From positions 62,001 to 126,000 of the forward strand of contig JBFWNY010000003.1 of NCBI GenBank assembly GCA_050250815.1: 64,000 nt of DNA. The letters are read 5' to 3'. Made by a program: the position numbers and the translations under genes. Source of the stretch: JAEUMD01 sp050250815 (GTDB lineage Bacteria; Pseudomonadota; Alphaproteobacteria; Rhizobiales; Hyphomicrobiaceae). Positions 55,001 through 63,778 of the stretch are shown piece after piece; the stretch's first letter is position 1; each line of letters begins with the position of its first letter. The notes under the pieces are model-generated. The model did no database searches and had not been told where the DNA came from. It saw only the letters and a list, made by a program, of their open reading frames with translations.

Positions 55001-55587
55001 TGCTTGAAACCGCATCTCTCACTGGCGACGCCCTGCAGGCCGTGCTGCCCGACCTCGCCCGCCTGCGCATGATCGTGTTCCGTGACTGGCCCTATCTCTA
55101 CGACGGCTCGCTCGCCTACGAGCAGGAGTATCTGGCCAAGTTTGCCGCCGCGCCGGGTGCCGTGTGCATTGTGGCGCGCGACGGCGACGTCATCGTCGGC
55201 GCATCGACGGCCTGCCCGATGTCGCAGGCGGACGAGGAGTTCCGCGCGCCGTTCCTCGCCAAGGGCTACGACATCAGGGAAGTCTTCTATTGCGGTGAAA
55301 GCGTGCTGCTGCCCGGCCATCGCGGCGGCGGCGTCGGACACGCGTTCTTCGACGGTCGCGAGGCGCATGCCTACAAACTCGGTGGCTTCCGCTATTCGAC
55401 CTTCTGCCGCGTCGTCCGCCCTGACGATCATCCGCTGAAGCCGGCCGACTACCGCCCGCTCGACGGCTTCTGGCGCAAGCGCGGCTATGCGCCCGTTGAC
55501 GGCCTCGTCGCGCACTTCTCCTGGAAAGACGTCGATCGCGACGAGGAAACCGTGAAGGCCCTGCAATTCTGGATGCGGGAGCTGTAG
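55000..55587 (+). CDS. GNAT-family acetyltransferase coupled to panD and nitrilase genes
   Basis: 195 residues. The CoA-binding segment is ESVLLPGHRGGGVGHAFFDGREAHAYKLGGFRYSTFCRVVR, a divergent form of the GNAT Q/RxxGxG loop. The start codon overlaps the panD stop, so translation is coupled. The following gene is a nitrilase-superfamily enzyme; in other bacteria a GNAT domain and a carbon-nitrogen hydrolase domain are fused in one protein, so these two may act together. Substrate unknown. Confidence 0.78.
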   Translation: MLETASLTGDALQAVLPDLARLRMIVFRDWPYLYDGSLAYEQEYLAKFAAAPGAVCIVARDGDVIVGASTACPMSQADEEFRAPFLAKGYDIREVFYCGESVLLPGHRGGGVGHAFFDGREAHAYKLGGFRYSTFCRVVRPDDHPLKPADYRPLDGFWRKRGYAPVDGLVAHFSWKDVDRDEETVKALQFWMREL

Positions 55588-55589
55588 CG

Positions 55590-56507
55590 ATGGTGCCCGA
55601 CACGATCCGCGTCGCAGCCGCCCAGTATCCCATCGACGCCGTCGAGACGCTTGGCGCCTGGCGGGACAAGGTCGCGCGTTGGGTCGCCGACGGCGCGGCC
55701 ACCGGAGCGCAGCTGCTCGTGTTCCCCGAATATGCGGCCATCGAGCAGGCGCACGCGCTCGGCGCTGACGTCTACAGCGATCTTGCCGCGACTTTGCAGG
55801 CCGTCGCGTCGCTTGCCGGCGAACGTGTCGCCTTCCACGTCGAGTTGGCAGAGCGCCACGGCGTCCACATTCTCGCTGGCAGCGGGCCTCTGGCGCGGGA
55901 AGACGGCCGCTACGTCAATGCCGCGCAGCTTGTATCCCCGACGGGCAACGTCGGCGAACAGCACAAGCTCATTCTCACACCTTTCGAGCGCGACTGGGGT
56001 ATGGCGGCGGGCCGCGACATCTGCGTGTTCGAGACCGACGTGGGGCGCGTCGGAACCGCAATCTGCTACGACAGCGAGTTTCCCTACCTGTCGCGCGCGA
56101 TGGTCGCGGCCGGTGCCGAGATCCTTCTCGTGCCTCAGTGCACCGAGCTCATTTCGGGCCACCACCGCGTGCGCACAGGGGCCTTGTCGCGCGCGCTCGA
56201 GAACCAGGTTGCGGCGGTCACCAGCCCCACGATCGGCGACGCGCTATGGTCGGCCGCTGTCGACCACAACACGGGTGCGGCCGGCATATACGTGCCAGCC
56301 GAGCACGGCGTGTCCGATTCCGGCGTTCTGGCCGAGGGCCGCATCAACGAGCCGGGCTGGATCGCCGCCACCGTCGACTTCCGTCATCTGCGCAGCCTGC
56401 GCACGGGCGGCGAGATGCGCAACTTCGTCGATTGGATGGAGCAGCCCGGAGCTGCAGAGGCCGCGGCTTCCGCCACGCATCGGGTGGTGACACTCGACCT
56501 GAGGTGA
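55590..56507 (+). CDS. Carbon-nitrogen hydrolase (nitrilase superfamily)
   Basis: 305 residues with the complete catalytic set: Glu in LLVFPEYAAIE, Lys in GEQHKLILTPFERDWG and Cys in GTAICYDSEFPYLSRAM. The second Glu is probably in the VPQCTELISGHHRVRTGA region. Such enzymes cleave amides or N-carbamoyl groups. It starts two bases after the GNAT gene and is last of the panD-GNAT-nitrilase run. The substrate is unknown. Confidence 0.87.
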   Translation: MVPDTIRVAAAQYPIDAVETLGAWRDKVARWVADGAATGAQLLVFPEYAAIEQAHALGADVYSDLAATLQAVASLAGERVAFHVELAERHGVHILAGSGPLAREDGRYVNAAQLVSPTGNVGEQHKLILTPFERDWGMAAGRDICVFETDVGRVGTAICYDSEFPYLSRAMVAAGAEILLVPQCTELISGHHRVRTGALSRALENQVAAVTSPTIGDALWSAAVDHNTGAAGIYVPAEHGVSDSGVLAEGRINEPGWIAATVDFRHLRSLRTGGEMRNFVDWMEQPGAAEAAASATHRVVTLDLR

Positions 56508-56545
56508 TGCAGACCCTGCTCGGCGGGGACGGCCTTGTCAGCAGA

Positions 56546-58348
56546 CTAGCGCGACAGGCGAAGCTCAGAGAGGCTACGGCCGATCGCTTGGAACGCCTCG
56601 ACCATCTCTTGAGCGGTCGACGCCGAGTAGGCGTAAGGCGGCTTGGAGGCGCAGGTCTCGAGCAGCGCGTTCGTCTCGGCATCACCGATGCCGAACGCCA
56701 CCGTATAGATCTCGATGTTCGCCTGCTTGGCGTAGTCGCACGCCTTGGCCAGACGGTCGTTCACCTTGGCTCGGAAGCCATCGTATGTGCGGGGCTCGAT
56801 GCGACCATCGCGCAGGTAGGAGTAGGACGACCACTGCGAGTTCGTCGAAGTGTCCGTGCTGGGATCGAGGTTGTTGACGCCGTCGGTCATGAGCACCATC
56901 ACCTTCTTCACTTTAGGATCGCTTGATCCCTCGGTGAATGGCGCACCCGGTGTGAGCACGCGCATGCCCCAGGCGACGCCTTCGGCGACGTTGGTGCCGG
57001 AATCGAACCAGTATGTGAGACTGTCGATCTTGTCGGTGACAGCCAACTTGGCGTTGGTGAGCGGCAGCAAAGCATCGGGGCACGACTTGTTGGGGCCATG
57101 CGTGGATGGCCCGGTCTCGTCAACAGACGGCGTTGCTCCCGCGGAGTACTTGAACAGGTTCAGGTGGTTTCGCCCGATCCAGGGGTCGTTGAACTTGGGT
57201 GCCGCGGCATCGCGCAGATCCATTCGGTCGGGCAGATAGTCATTGGGCGTATCCCACGCATAGCCCTCGGCAGAGATCGCAGCCTGATCGACAGTATCGG
57301 GCCAGAACCAGGGAACGAAGAGCGTGTTGCCGTCGGACGAATCGGGTGCTTCGTCGGACACGTCCCGGTCGTCGCCCTCGTCACGCGACATCACGCATCC
57401 CTTCCACGGGACGTTGATCTGGTTGAACAGAGTGAAGAAGTTGACGGCCGGATTGGAGAACCAGCAGTCGGGTTCGAAGTTGTATCCCGGCGGCACGTCG
57501 CCTGCCGTCGCTGCGTGGGCCTTCGAGATGGCGAAGGCTTCGCCGAATAGGCGCGCCAGCTTGCGCAGCGGATCGACGAGCGAGCCCTGCAGCCCAGTGC
57601 CGGGCTCTGGTTGGGGAGCGCCTGGAGTGTAGACACAGCCGGGCTCAAATCCGGCCCAATGCCAGCTCAGTCCACGGCCCGCGTGGCTGGAGATCGCATT
57701 GACGTCCATCCAGCTCATCTGCGTGGCACCGCTTCCGATGTTGACGGTCCCGACGTAGGGCACGACCGCCATCTTGACCCTGTTGGAAACCGACTGCGAA
57801 CCGAACAGAGCTTCGACCAAGTCCTTCGCACCCGTCTTCAGGTCGTCCATGCTGCCCGACATGGAGCCCGTGTTGTCGAGCACGAGCGCTACCTCGATGT
57901 TGCTCGATGCGCGGACCGATTCTGCTTCCGCATCGACGTCCCAGGTCTCGACACCGACAGCCGCAGAGAGCGACGTCGGCATCGTTGCCTTGAGCGATAC
58001 CAGATACCCACCGGTCGTCGGCGTGAGCGTCACGCTGTCGAGCGTGACCCCACCGAGCTTCTCCGTATTGGATTGCACGAAGGCCGCAGCCGCCGCCCTG
58101 GCTGCCTCGGTCGCGTCCTCAGTGCTGCCGCGGGCCGCCAGTGCCGCGGCATCGGCCGCGAACTGAAGCTGATGCTTCACGCTGATGGCGCGCGAATAAT
58201 CGATGGCAAGACCGGCGACGAGGAACAGCGGGATGATCAAGAGGCCGGTCATGATGGCAACCGAGCCGCGCTGCTCCATCGCAAGCCGCTTGAAGCACTT
58301 CGCGAGAGCGCTGAACGAAGCCGTGCACGCTCCTTCACGATGTTGCAT
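56546..58348 (-). CDS. TadG-like pilus/secretion protein with von Willebrand A domain
   Basis: 600 residues. The N-terminal prepilin-like TadE/G helix is EQRGSVAIMTGLLIIPLFLVAG (about 25-46), then a pilus-like helix KHQLQFAADAAALAAR. A VWA domain begins ALVLDNTGSMSGSMDDLKTGAK (metal-site DxGxS-like DNTGS, about 155) and ends LMTDGVNN...EIYTVAFGIGDAE; a long non-conserved insertion (about 240-420, five Cys, many Trp) splits it. The ATG has GGGAG eight bases upstream. No tad or cpa genes are near, so it is a solitary copy. Confidence 0.85.
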   Translation of the reverse strand: MQHREGACTASFSALAKCFKRLAMEQRGSVAIMTGLLIIPLFLVAGLAIDYSRAISVKHQLQFAADAAALAARGSTEDATEAARAAAAAFVQSNTEKLGGVTLDSVTLTPTTGGYLVSLKATMPTSLSAAVGVETWDVDAEAESVRASSNIEVALVLDNTGSMSGSMDDLKTGAKDLVEALFGSQSVSNRVKMAVVPYVGTVNIGSGATQMSWMDVNAISSHAGRGLSWHWAGFEPGCVYTPGAPQPEPGTGLQGSLVDPLRKLARLFGEAFAISKAHAATAGDVPPGYNFEPDCWFSNPAVNFFTLFNQINVPWKGCVMSRDEGDDRDVSDEAPDSSDGNTLFVPWFWPDTVDQAAISAEGYAWDTPNDYLPDRMDLRDAAAPKFNDPWIGRNHLNLFKYSAGATPSVDETGPSTHGPNKSCPDALLPLTNAKLAVTDKIDSLTYWFDSGTNVAEGVAWGMRVLTPGAPFTEGSSDPKVKKVMVLMTDGVNNLDPSTDTSTNSQWSSYSYLRDGRIEPRTYDGFRAKVNDRLAKACDYAKQANIEIYTVAFGIGDAETNALLETCASKPPYAYSASTAQEMVEAFQAIGRSLSELRLSR

Positions 58349-58451
58349 GGATCGGCTCCCTCGCCCTACAGCTTTGGCCGCACGATCAGCCTCGACTGGC
58401 TATTGGAGCACGAATTTTGAACAATTCCGTCCTAAGATCACGGTAACAAAG

Positions 58452-58463
58452 GTGGTTAACCAC
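58452..58463. promoter_or_regulatory. GTGGTTAACCAC palindrome upstream of the TadG-like gene
   Basis: A perfect 12-bp palindrome about 105 bases upstream of the gene, in an AT-richer spacer (58349-58630). It resembles half of a CtrA-type TTAA site but lacks the second TTAA seven bases on. Regulator unknown. Confidence 0.3.
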
Positions 58464-58630
58464 GCTTCATACTGTGTGTCACCGCCGCCCGAACTGACGC
58501 CAAACGCCAAGTTTCGCACACCAAATAGCGCCACGGGAACCACCGCAAATGGTGAAGACCGCGGAGGCGGGCCCGGGAACCTCGATGAGTTTACGAACCT
58601 GCCGCGCAGAATGTCGCGCTGACCGCGAGA

Positions 58631-59377
58631 CTACTTGAGCGCCCAGGTTACTGTTACGCGGACATCGACCTGTTGGCTGCCGGCTTCGACCGGCACACTC
58701 TCGGCCATGGCTGCACGTGCCAGCATCGGCCCGCGCGGAACACCGTGCGCGGCCTCCTCCGAGATCGTCAAAACCTCGCCCAGGGCCGCGCCACCGGCCT
58801 CCGCATAGAGCGCGGCGCGCCGACGCGCATTCTCGAACGCCTGCTTGCGCGCCTTATCCTTGATCGCGTCCGGTTCCGCGATGTCGAAAGACAGCGCACC
58901 GATCTGGTTGGCACCCTGGCTCACCAGCATGTCGAGAACATCGCCGACACGCTTCAGGTCGCGCACGACGACGTGCACCTCGTTGGAGACGCGATAGCCG
59001 TCGATTCGCTGCGCCTGCCCATCGCGACGGTTGGTGTAGCGCGGTGAGACGTTGAAGGAGGATGTCTGCAGGTCCGCGCTCGCTATCCCTGCCTTCTTCA
59101 AGTGATCAATGAGCGCCGTCATGATGGTCGAATTATCGGAGAGCGCCGCCCGCGCCGTTTCGGCCTCCGTCACCACGCCACCCGACAGCCGCGCGATGTC
59201 GGGCCTGGCCGCGACGCTGCCCTCAGCCGAAACCGTCACCGTGCGTTGCATCTGCTTCTCCTCGGCCAGCGCCGCCGTGCCCCACCCCACGACGCAGGAC
59301 ATTGCCAAAACCATCGCGGACAAGACGCGGCCGCGGCAACGCGAAGCCGGATCGATGGGGCTGATGTGGAGGGACAT
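58631..59377 (-). CDS. SIMPL (DUF541) domain periplasmic protein
   Basis: 248 residues: signal peptide (ending TAALAEE), then the SIMPL domain RTVTVSAEGSVAARPDIARLSGGVVTEAETA, LQTSSFNVSPRYTNRRDGQAQRIDGYRVSNEVHVVVRDL, DKARKQAFENARRRAALYAEAGGAALGEVLTI. These proteins form ring-like assemblies in the periplasm; roles range from oxidative-stress protection to unknown. AGGAG is eight bases before the ATG. A tRNA gene follows on the opposite strand. Confidence 0.88.
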   Translation of the reverse strand: MSLHISPIDPASRCRGRVLSAMVLAMSCVVGWGTAALAEEKQMQRTVTVSAEGSVAARPDIARLSGGVVTEAETARAALSDNSTIMTALIDHLKKAGIASADLQTSSFNVSPRYTNRRDGQAQRIDGYRVSNEVHVVVRDLKRVGDVLDMLVSQGANQIGALSFDIAEPDAIKDKARKQAFENARRRAALYAEAGGAALGEVLTISEEAAHGVPRGPMLARAAMAESVPVEAGSQQVDVRVTVTWALK

Positions 59378-59543
59378 GCTTCGGGCTCCTGGGCCAACCT
59401 GTTGCGCGGGTCCACCCGCGACCTCGCGAACGCATCTTTGCCAAATCTAGATGGCGACTGCGGCGACAATAAAGGCGAGGACGGCGCTTCGTCGAGGGAA
59501 GCGATGCTGCTATAGAGCGGGGCCGTCCGGCACCGCGCCGTCC

Positions 59544-59619
59544 GGGCCCGTAGCTCAATGGTTAGAGCTGGCGGCTCATAACCGTCTGGTTGCAGGTTCG
59601 AATCCTGCCGGGCCCACCA
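59544..59619 (+). tRNA. tRNA with CAU anticodon, probably tRNA-Ile2 (lysidine-modified)
   Basis: A complete cloverleaf: acceptor stem GGGCCCG/CGGGCCC, D-arm GCTC..GAGC, anticodon stem GGCGG/CCGTC with loop CTCATAA (anticodon CAT at 59577-59579), T-arm GCAGG-TTCGAAT-CCTGC, discriminator A and an encoded CCA. The anticodon stem lacks the three G-C pairs of initiator tRNA, and the GGCGxCTCATAAxCG and TGGTxGC segments match tRNA-Ile2 of other bacteria better than elongator tRNA-Met. Identity between Ile2 and Met should be treated as likely, not proven. A TATAGA at 59511-59516 could be its -10. Confidence 0.93.
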
Positions 59620-59655
59620 CCGCGGCGGCGCCAGCTTCGCGAGCCCCACAACGAA

Positions 59656-59683
59656 AGCGGCCCGCGCCGGGGCACGGGCCGCT
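59656..59683. terminator. Hairpin between the tRNA and sqr genes
   Basis: AGCGGCCCG (59656-59664) and CGGGCCGCT (59675-59683), a 9-bp stem with a 10-base loop. On the minus strand the next bases are TTCGTTG, fitting a terminator for sqr. Confidence 0.55.
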
Positions 59684-59705
59684 CACGATCAAATTCACCG
59701 CACGA

Positions 59706-60986
59706 CTACTCTGCGGGCGACTTCAACTTGTTGATGTTGAGCATACCGAGCACGTACTTCTCGTAGAACGGCTCTGTCGTTCCCTTGCGCATCTTGCGCA
59801 GGAAGTACTTCTCGAAAGCGACCTTGGCGTAGTGCACCCACACGCCCTCCGCCGACCAGTTGACGTTGCGCGGCGGGATCTGCGGCTGGGCGACGAACGC
59901 CGCGCCCTTATCGCCGAAGTCGGCGAGACACAGCGCGCTCCATGTCGGAATCTTGTGCGGGTCCTTGCCTGCGATGAGGTCGGCGATGTTCTCGACCGCC
60001 GCCGTCACCATGCTCTCGATCATGTATCCGGTCTTGGGCACGCCGACGGGCACCGGGGTAGCCTCGAGCGGCGGAATGGCTATGCAAACGCCAACCGCGA
60101 AGACGTTCTTGTACTTGGAATTGCGCTGGTACTTATCGACCAGGATGAAGCCGCGCGGGTTGTTCAGCCCCTCGACGCCGCGGGTCGCTGGCACGCCGCG
60201 GAATGCTGGCAGCATCATCGAGTACTTGAAGGGAAGCTCGTGCTTCTTCTTCTCGGTGCCGTCGTCGTTGAACTCGGTGACGAACATCTTGTCCGCTTCC
60301 ACCTTGTCCACCTTGGCGTTACAGATCCAGCGGATATGGCGCTCCCGCATCTCGCTTTCGAGCATGCCCTTGGTGTCACCGACGCCACCCAGGCCCAGAT
60401 GCCCGACGTAGGGCTCCGAGGTAACGAACGTCATCGGCACGCGATCCCGCAGGCGGCGCTTGCGCAGGTCCGTCTCCATGATCATCGCATACTCGTAGGC
60501 CGGGCCGTAGCAGGAGGCTCCCTGCACCGCACCGACGATGATCGGGCCCGGCTCCTTGCAGAACGCCTCCCATTTCTGGTGGGCGGACAGCGCATGATCG
60601 ACGGTGCAGACCGACTGGGTGTAATGCTCCGGCCCCAGACCGGAAATTTCGTCGAACGCCAGTTCCGGCCCGGTCGCGATGATCAGATAGTCATAGCCGA
60701 GCATGGACCCGTCGCTCAGCTCGATCTGGTTGGTGTCCGGCTTGATCTGCCGGGCGCCGGTCGAAAGGAAGTTGATCCCCTGCTTCTTCATCAGGGGCGG
60801 CAGATCGATGGTGATCTGCTCCTTGCTGCGCCAGCCGACGCCAACCCACGGATTGGACGGGGTGAACTGGAAGTAGTCCCTGTCGGACAGCAGGGTGACC
60901 GCGTGATCGCGACCCAGCATGTCGCGCGCCTCGTAGGCCGCGGACATACCGCCGACACCACCACCCAGAACAACGATTTTGGCCAT
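59706..60986 (-). CDS. sqr: Sulfide:quinone oxidoreductase
   Basis: FAD enzyme oxidising sulfide and passing electrons to quinone at the membrane. 426 residues. FAD start KIVVLGGGVGGMSAAYEARD; second nucleotide block LIIATGPELAFD. Three cysteines occur at 127 (SVCTVD), 159 (GASCYGPAYE) and 353 (ALCLADFGDKG), the same numbers as the essential cysteines of the Rhodobacter capsulatus enzyme, which supports a true type I SQR rather than an NADH dehydrogenase. The FAD-site tail is AVGVCIAIPPLEATPVPVG. AGGAG lies eight bases upstream. No sox genes are in view; use in detoxification or as energy source is open. Confidence 0.92.
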   Translation of the reverse strand: MAKIVVLGGGVGGMSAAYEARDMLGRDHAVTLLSDRDYFQFTPSNPWVGVGWRSKEQITIDLPPLMKKQGINFLSTGARQIKPDTNQIELSDGSMLGYDYLIIATGPELAFDEISGLGPEHYTQSVCTVDHALSAHQKWEAFCKEPGPIIVGAVQGASCYGPAYEYAMIMETDLRKRRLRDRVPMTFVTSEPYVGHLGLGGVGDTKGMLESEMRERHIRWICNAKVDKVEADKMFVTEFNDDGTEKKKHELPFKYSMMLPAFRGVPATRGVEGLNNPRGFILVDKYQRNSKYKNVFAVGVCIAIPPLEATPVPVGVPKTGYMIESMVTAAVENIADLIAGKDPHKIPTWSALCLADFGDKGAAFVAQPQIPPRNVNWSAEGVWVHYAKVAFEKYFLRKMRKGTTEPFYEKYVLGMLNINKLKSPAE

Positions 60987-61331
60987 GTGTGCTCTCCTTC
61001 GGATCGCTTCCTCTTGCCGTTCACCTTGAACCCGGCACAGGCCTGGCGCGGCTTTCTTGTTGAATTCTTACAGCAGGACATTGCCATCTGCTGATGTCAA
61101 TGCTGCGGTCGTAGCAAAAATACCCCCTCGCCTGCGGCAGATTCGGGGAGAATATTCAGTCACTACGTGGCAACGGTCTTGTGGACGGCGGCCGTCTTCT
61201 CGCCGGGGCACCTTTGTCCCGGTTGCGCCCTCAGGCATTGTCCTGGCGCAATGACGGCAGGACGCCGCGTTGCAATTTTTGGCTCGATGGAGGGCCGCAC
61301 GCCTGCTGAGAGGAGTTCGAGCGAGGTCCAG
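60987..61331. promoter_or_regulatory. Divergent spacer of sqr and the HemG-like gene
   Basis: 345 bases. It has an exact TTGACA on the minus strand (61095-61100) without a clear -10 at 16-18 bases, and an inverted repeat CAGCAG...CTGCTG near 61071-61093 that could be a binding site for a sulfide-responsive regulator. Otherwise I see nothing certain. Confidence 0.35.
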
Positions 61332-61904
61332 ATGGGCAAAGTACTGATCGCCTTTGCATCCCGCGAGGGGCAGACGCGCCGCATCTGCGCGCGCATTGCA
61401 AGCTGCCTCGCCGACCGCGGCCACCCGTCCGATCTGCTCGACCTCACCGCCGGCGCACCCGTGCCCGACATCGAATTCGTGTCGTCGGTGATCGTCGCCG
61501 GCTCGATCCACCGGGGCCGCACCGATCAGGCGCTGTCACGGTTTCTGATGTGCTATGCCCCTCGCCTCGCGCGACTTCCGTCGGCTTACGTCAGCGTCAG
61601 CCTGTCGGCCGCATCCCCCAACTCCGACGCCCGTCATGCGGTCGATGAGATCGCGCGCCACATGCTGCACGAGGTCGGCTGGCATCCCGACTTCATGGAG
61701 CACGTCGCGGGCGCGGTGGAGCCTCAGTCGCTGGGGCTGCTCGAGCGGTGCGCGGTGCACGCGGTGACGCGGCATCGCGGGATCGACGTGGCCGACGATG
61801 GGCGAACGGAACTGACCGATTGGGATGCGGTCGACGCGTTTGTCGACCGCTTCGCCGCCCGCCTGCCGAAGCCCCGGAACGGTGCGACCGCCCCGGCCTC
61901 CTGA
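61332..61904 (+). CDS. HemG-like flavodoxin-domain protein
   Basis: 190 residues with a flavodoxin fold: FMN phosphate loop AFASREGQTRRICARIASCL, VIVAGSIHRGRTDQALSRFL, SVSLSAASPNSDARHAVDEI and EVGWHPDFMEHVAGAV. This is the menaquinone-dependent protoporphyrinogen oxidase (HemG) family, but the usual long insert loop is short and the C-terminus is diverged, so the enzyme role is uncertain. GAGG lies six bases before the ATG at 61332. It is divergent from sqr. Confidence 0.72.
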   Translation: MGKVLIAFASREGQTRRICARIASCLADRGHPSDLLDLTAGAPVPDIEFVSSVIVAGSIHRGRTDQALSRFLMCYAPRLARLPSAYVSVSLSAASPNSDARHAVDEIARHMLHEVGWHPDFMEHVAGAVEPQSLGLLERCAVHAVTRHRGIDVADDGRTELTDWDAVDAFVDRFAARLPKPRNGATAPAS

Positions 61905-61926
61905 AGCCGGCCGTGCAGGCCGCCGC

Positions 61927-62622
61927 TCACGATTTGGCGCCGCCGTCCTCTTGCGCGTGCTGTCCGTACGCTCGGAACTTCTCGAGCATCAGCCGCATCT
62001 CGGTGGTTGGCAGGATCACCGGTTTGCCCAGCTGCAGCACGGTCACGTACTGCGCCGCCAGGGTTTCGACCTCCTGCGCCATCTCCAGCGCCCCGGCCAA
62101 CGAACGTCCGAGGGCGATCTGACCATGATTTGCCATCAGGCACGCGTCGCGGTTTGCCAGCCCGGATGCCACGTGGCGCGACAGCTCCTCGGTCCCGAAC
62201 GTGGCGTAAGGCACGAGCGGGATGTCGTCGCCACCGGCGATCGCCACCATGTAGTGAAAGGCCGGGATCGGCTTGTGCGCACAGGCAAGCGCGGTGGCGT
62301 TAAGCGAATGCGTATGGACCACGGCTGCCCGGTCGGACCGGGTGGCGTAGGCGGCAAGATGGAAGCGCCATTCGCTCGAAGGCTTGCGCTGGTTGGCCGC
62401 GACGCTGCCATCCTCACCAACCCTGACGACATCTTCAGGTGTCAACGCCTCGTAGGCCATGCCCGTCGGCGTGATCAGCATGCCTCCCGGTACGCGGGCC
62501 GACACGTTGCCCGACCGGCCCGGCGACAGGCCGGAGCGGCTCATGGCACGTGCGGTCGCGATGACTTCGGCGCGCAGTGCGGTGTCCTGGCTGTCCGCCT
62601 TCCGCCGCCGCGCGCCACTCAT
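61927..62622 (-). CDS. Class II (FucA-like) aldolase, candidate Ald2 of the DHAP shunt
   Basis: 231 residues of zinc-dependent aldolase closely resembling FucA: SGNVSARVPGGMLITPTG, the catalytic Glu in PSSEWRFHLAAY, zinc histidines in VVHTHSLNATALAC and ANHGQIALG, then EVETLAAQYVTVLQLGKPV. The SSEW motif and overall match argue for a true aldolase rather than MtnB dehydratase. The start overlaps the mtnA stop (ATGA), so the aldolase is made with methylthioribose-1-phosphate isomerase. In the described DHAP shunt such an aldolase splits 5-methylthioribulose-1-phosphate or 5-deoxyribulose-1-phosphate to DHAP and an aldehyde. No mtnC or mtnD is in view. Confidence 0.85.
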   Translation of the reverse strand: MSGARRRKADSQDTALRAEVIATARAMSRSGLSPGRSGNVSARVPGGMLITPTGMAYEALTPEDVVRVGEDGSVAANQRKPSSEWRFHLAAYATRSDRAAVVHTHSLNATALACAHKPIPAFHYMVAIAGGDDIPLVPYATFGTEELSRHVASGLANRDACLMANHGQIALGRSLAGALEMAQEVETLAAQYVTVLQLGKPVILPTTEMRLMLEKFRAYGQHAQEDGGAKS

Positions 62623-63728
62623 GCGGCACCCCGTGTCGCTGCCCGCTCCGGATAGAGTGATAGCAGGCCTTCGCGCGTCGCCGGTGCAACGCCCCGCTCG
62701 GTGACGAAACCCGTCACGAGCCGCGCCGGCGTGACGTCGAAGGCCGGATTGGCCGCTGGCGAGCCCGGAGCCGCGATCTCACCCTTGGCCAGTTCGCCGT
62801 CCGTCGATCTCACCGTCATCGTCAGCACCTCGTCCGCGGCGCGCTCCTCGATGGGGATGGCGAAGCCGTCGTCGAGCGTCCAGTCGATGGTCGAGTACGG
62901 GAGCGCGACATAGAAGGGCACGCCGTTGTCACGCGCAGCCAGCGCCTTGAGGTAAGTGCCGATCTTGTTGGCGACATCGCCGTTGGCGGTGACGCGGTCC
63001 GTGCCGACGATGACCATGTCCACGCGGCCGTGCTGCATGAGGTGCCCGCCGGCATTGTCGACGATGATGGTGTGCGGCACGCCGTGGGCGCCCAGCTCGT
63101 AGGCTGTCAGCGCCGCGCCCTGATTGCGCGGGCGCGTCTCATCTACCCACACATGAACCGGTATGCCCTTGTCGTGCGCTTGATAGATCGGCGAGGTCGC
63201 CGTGCCCCAGTCGACGCACGCGATCCAACCCGCGTTGCAGTGGGTGAGCACGTTGACCGGTTCGCCCTTCTTCTTGCGGGCCGCGATATCTTCAATGAGC
63301 TTCAGGCCGGCGACCCCGATGCTGCGGCACGTTTCGACGTCCTCGTCGGCGATCTTGCCGGCCTTGGCGAACGCCGCCTCAGCACGCCGGGCCGGGGACA
63401 AGGGTGCTATCGTCTTGCGCATCTCCTCGAGCGCCCAGCGCAGGTTGACCGCGGTCGGGCGCTGCGCGTTGAGGTATTCGATATTCCGGGCAAGGCTGTC
63501 GTCGGAGGCGTCCTCGCTGAGCGCCATGGCGAGCCCGTAGGCCGCCGTTGCGCCGATAAGAGGCGCGCCGCGAACCTGCATCGTCTTGATTGCCTTCGCT
63601 GCGTCGTTGACCGTCCGCAGCTGGGCGATGCGCAGCCGGTGCGGCAGCTCCGTCTGGTCGATGATCTCGACGCTGCGGCCGTCAGCCGATAGCCAGATCG
63701 TGCGCATCGGCTTGCCATTGATCTTCAT
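62619..63728 (-). CDS. mtnA: Methylthioribose-1-phosphate isomerase
   Basis: 369 residues. Family blocks: MKINGKPMRTIWLSADGRSV, KTMQVRGAPLIGATAAYG, catalytic Cys in LTHCNAGWIACVDWGTATSP, WVDETRPRNQGAALTAYEL, catalytic Asp in VIVGTDRVTANGDVANKIGTY. It converts 5-methylthioribose-1-phosphate (from MTA) to the ribulose isomer. GGGAGG is seven bases before the ATG at 63728. The next gene, overlapping by four bases, is the FucA-like aldolase. No phosphorylase or kinase is visible; it may lie beyond the right edge. Confidence 0.93.
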   Translation of the reverse strand: MKINGKPMRTIWLSADGRSVEIIDQTELPHRLRIAQLRTVNDAAKAIKTMQVRGAPLIGATAAYGLAMALSEDASDDSLARNIEYLNAQRPTAVNLRWALEEMRKTIAPLSPARRAEAAFAKAGKIADEDVETCRSIGVAGLKLIEDIAARKKKGEPVNVLTHCNAGWIACVDWGTATSPIYQAHDKGIPVHVWVDETRPRNQGAALTAYELGAHGVPHTIIVDNAGGHLMQHGRVDMVIVGTDRVTANGDVANKIGTYLKALAARDNGVPFYVALPYSTIDWTLDDGFAIPIEERAADEVLTMTVRSTDGELAKGEIAAPGSPAANPAFDVTPARLVTGFVTERGVAPATREGLLSLYPERAATRGAA

Positions 63729-63778
63729 CGCTCGCCTCCCTGCCGGCGGATCACAGCCACGCGGCCGTGCCGCGGCTG

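Noticed and set aside
58452..58472. CtrA box (TTAA-N7-TTAA) upstream of the TadG-like gene
   Set aside because: Only one TTAA is present; the second half reads TCAT.
59451..61094. A 547-codon plus-strand open frame covering the tRNA and sqr
   Set aside because: It runs through the tRNA and antisense to SQR with its complete cysteine set.
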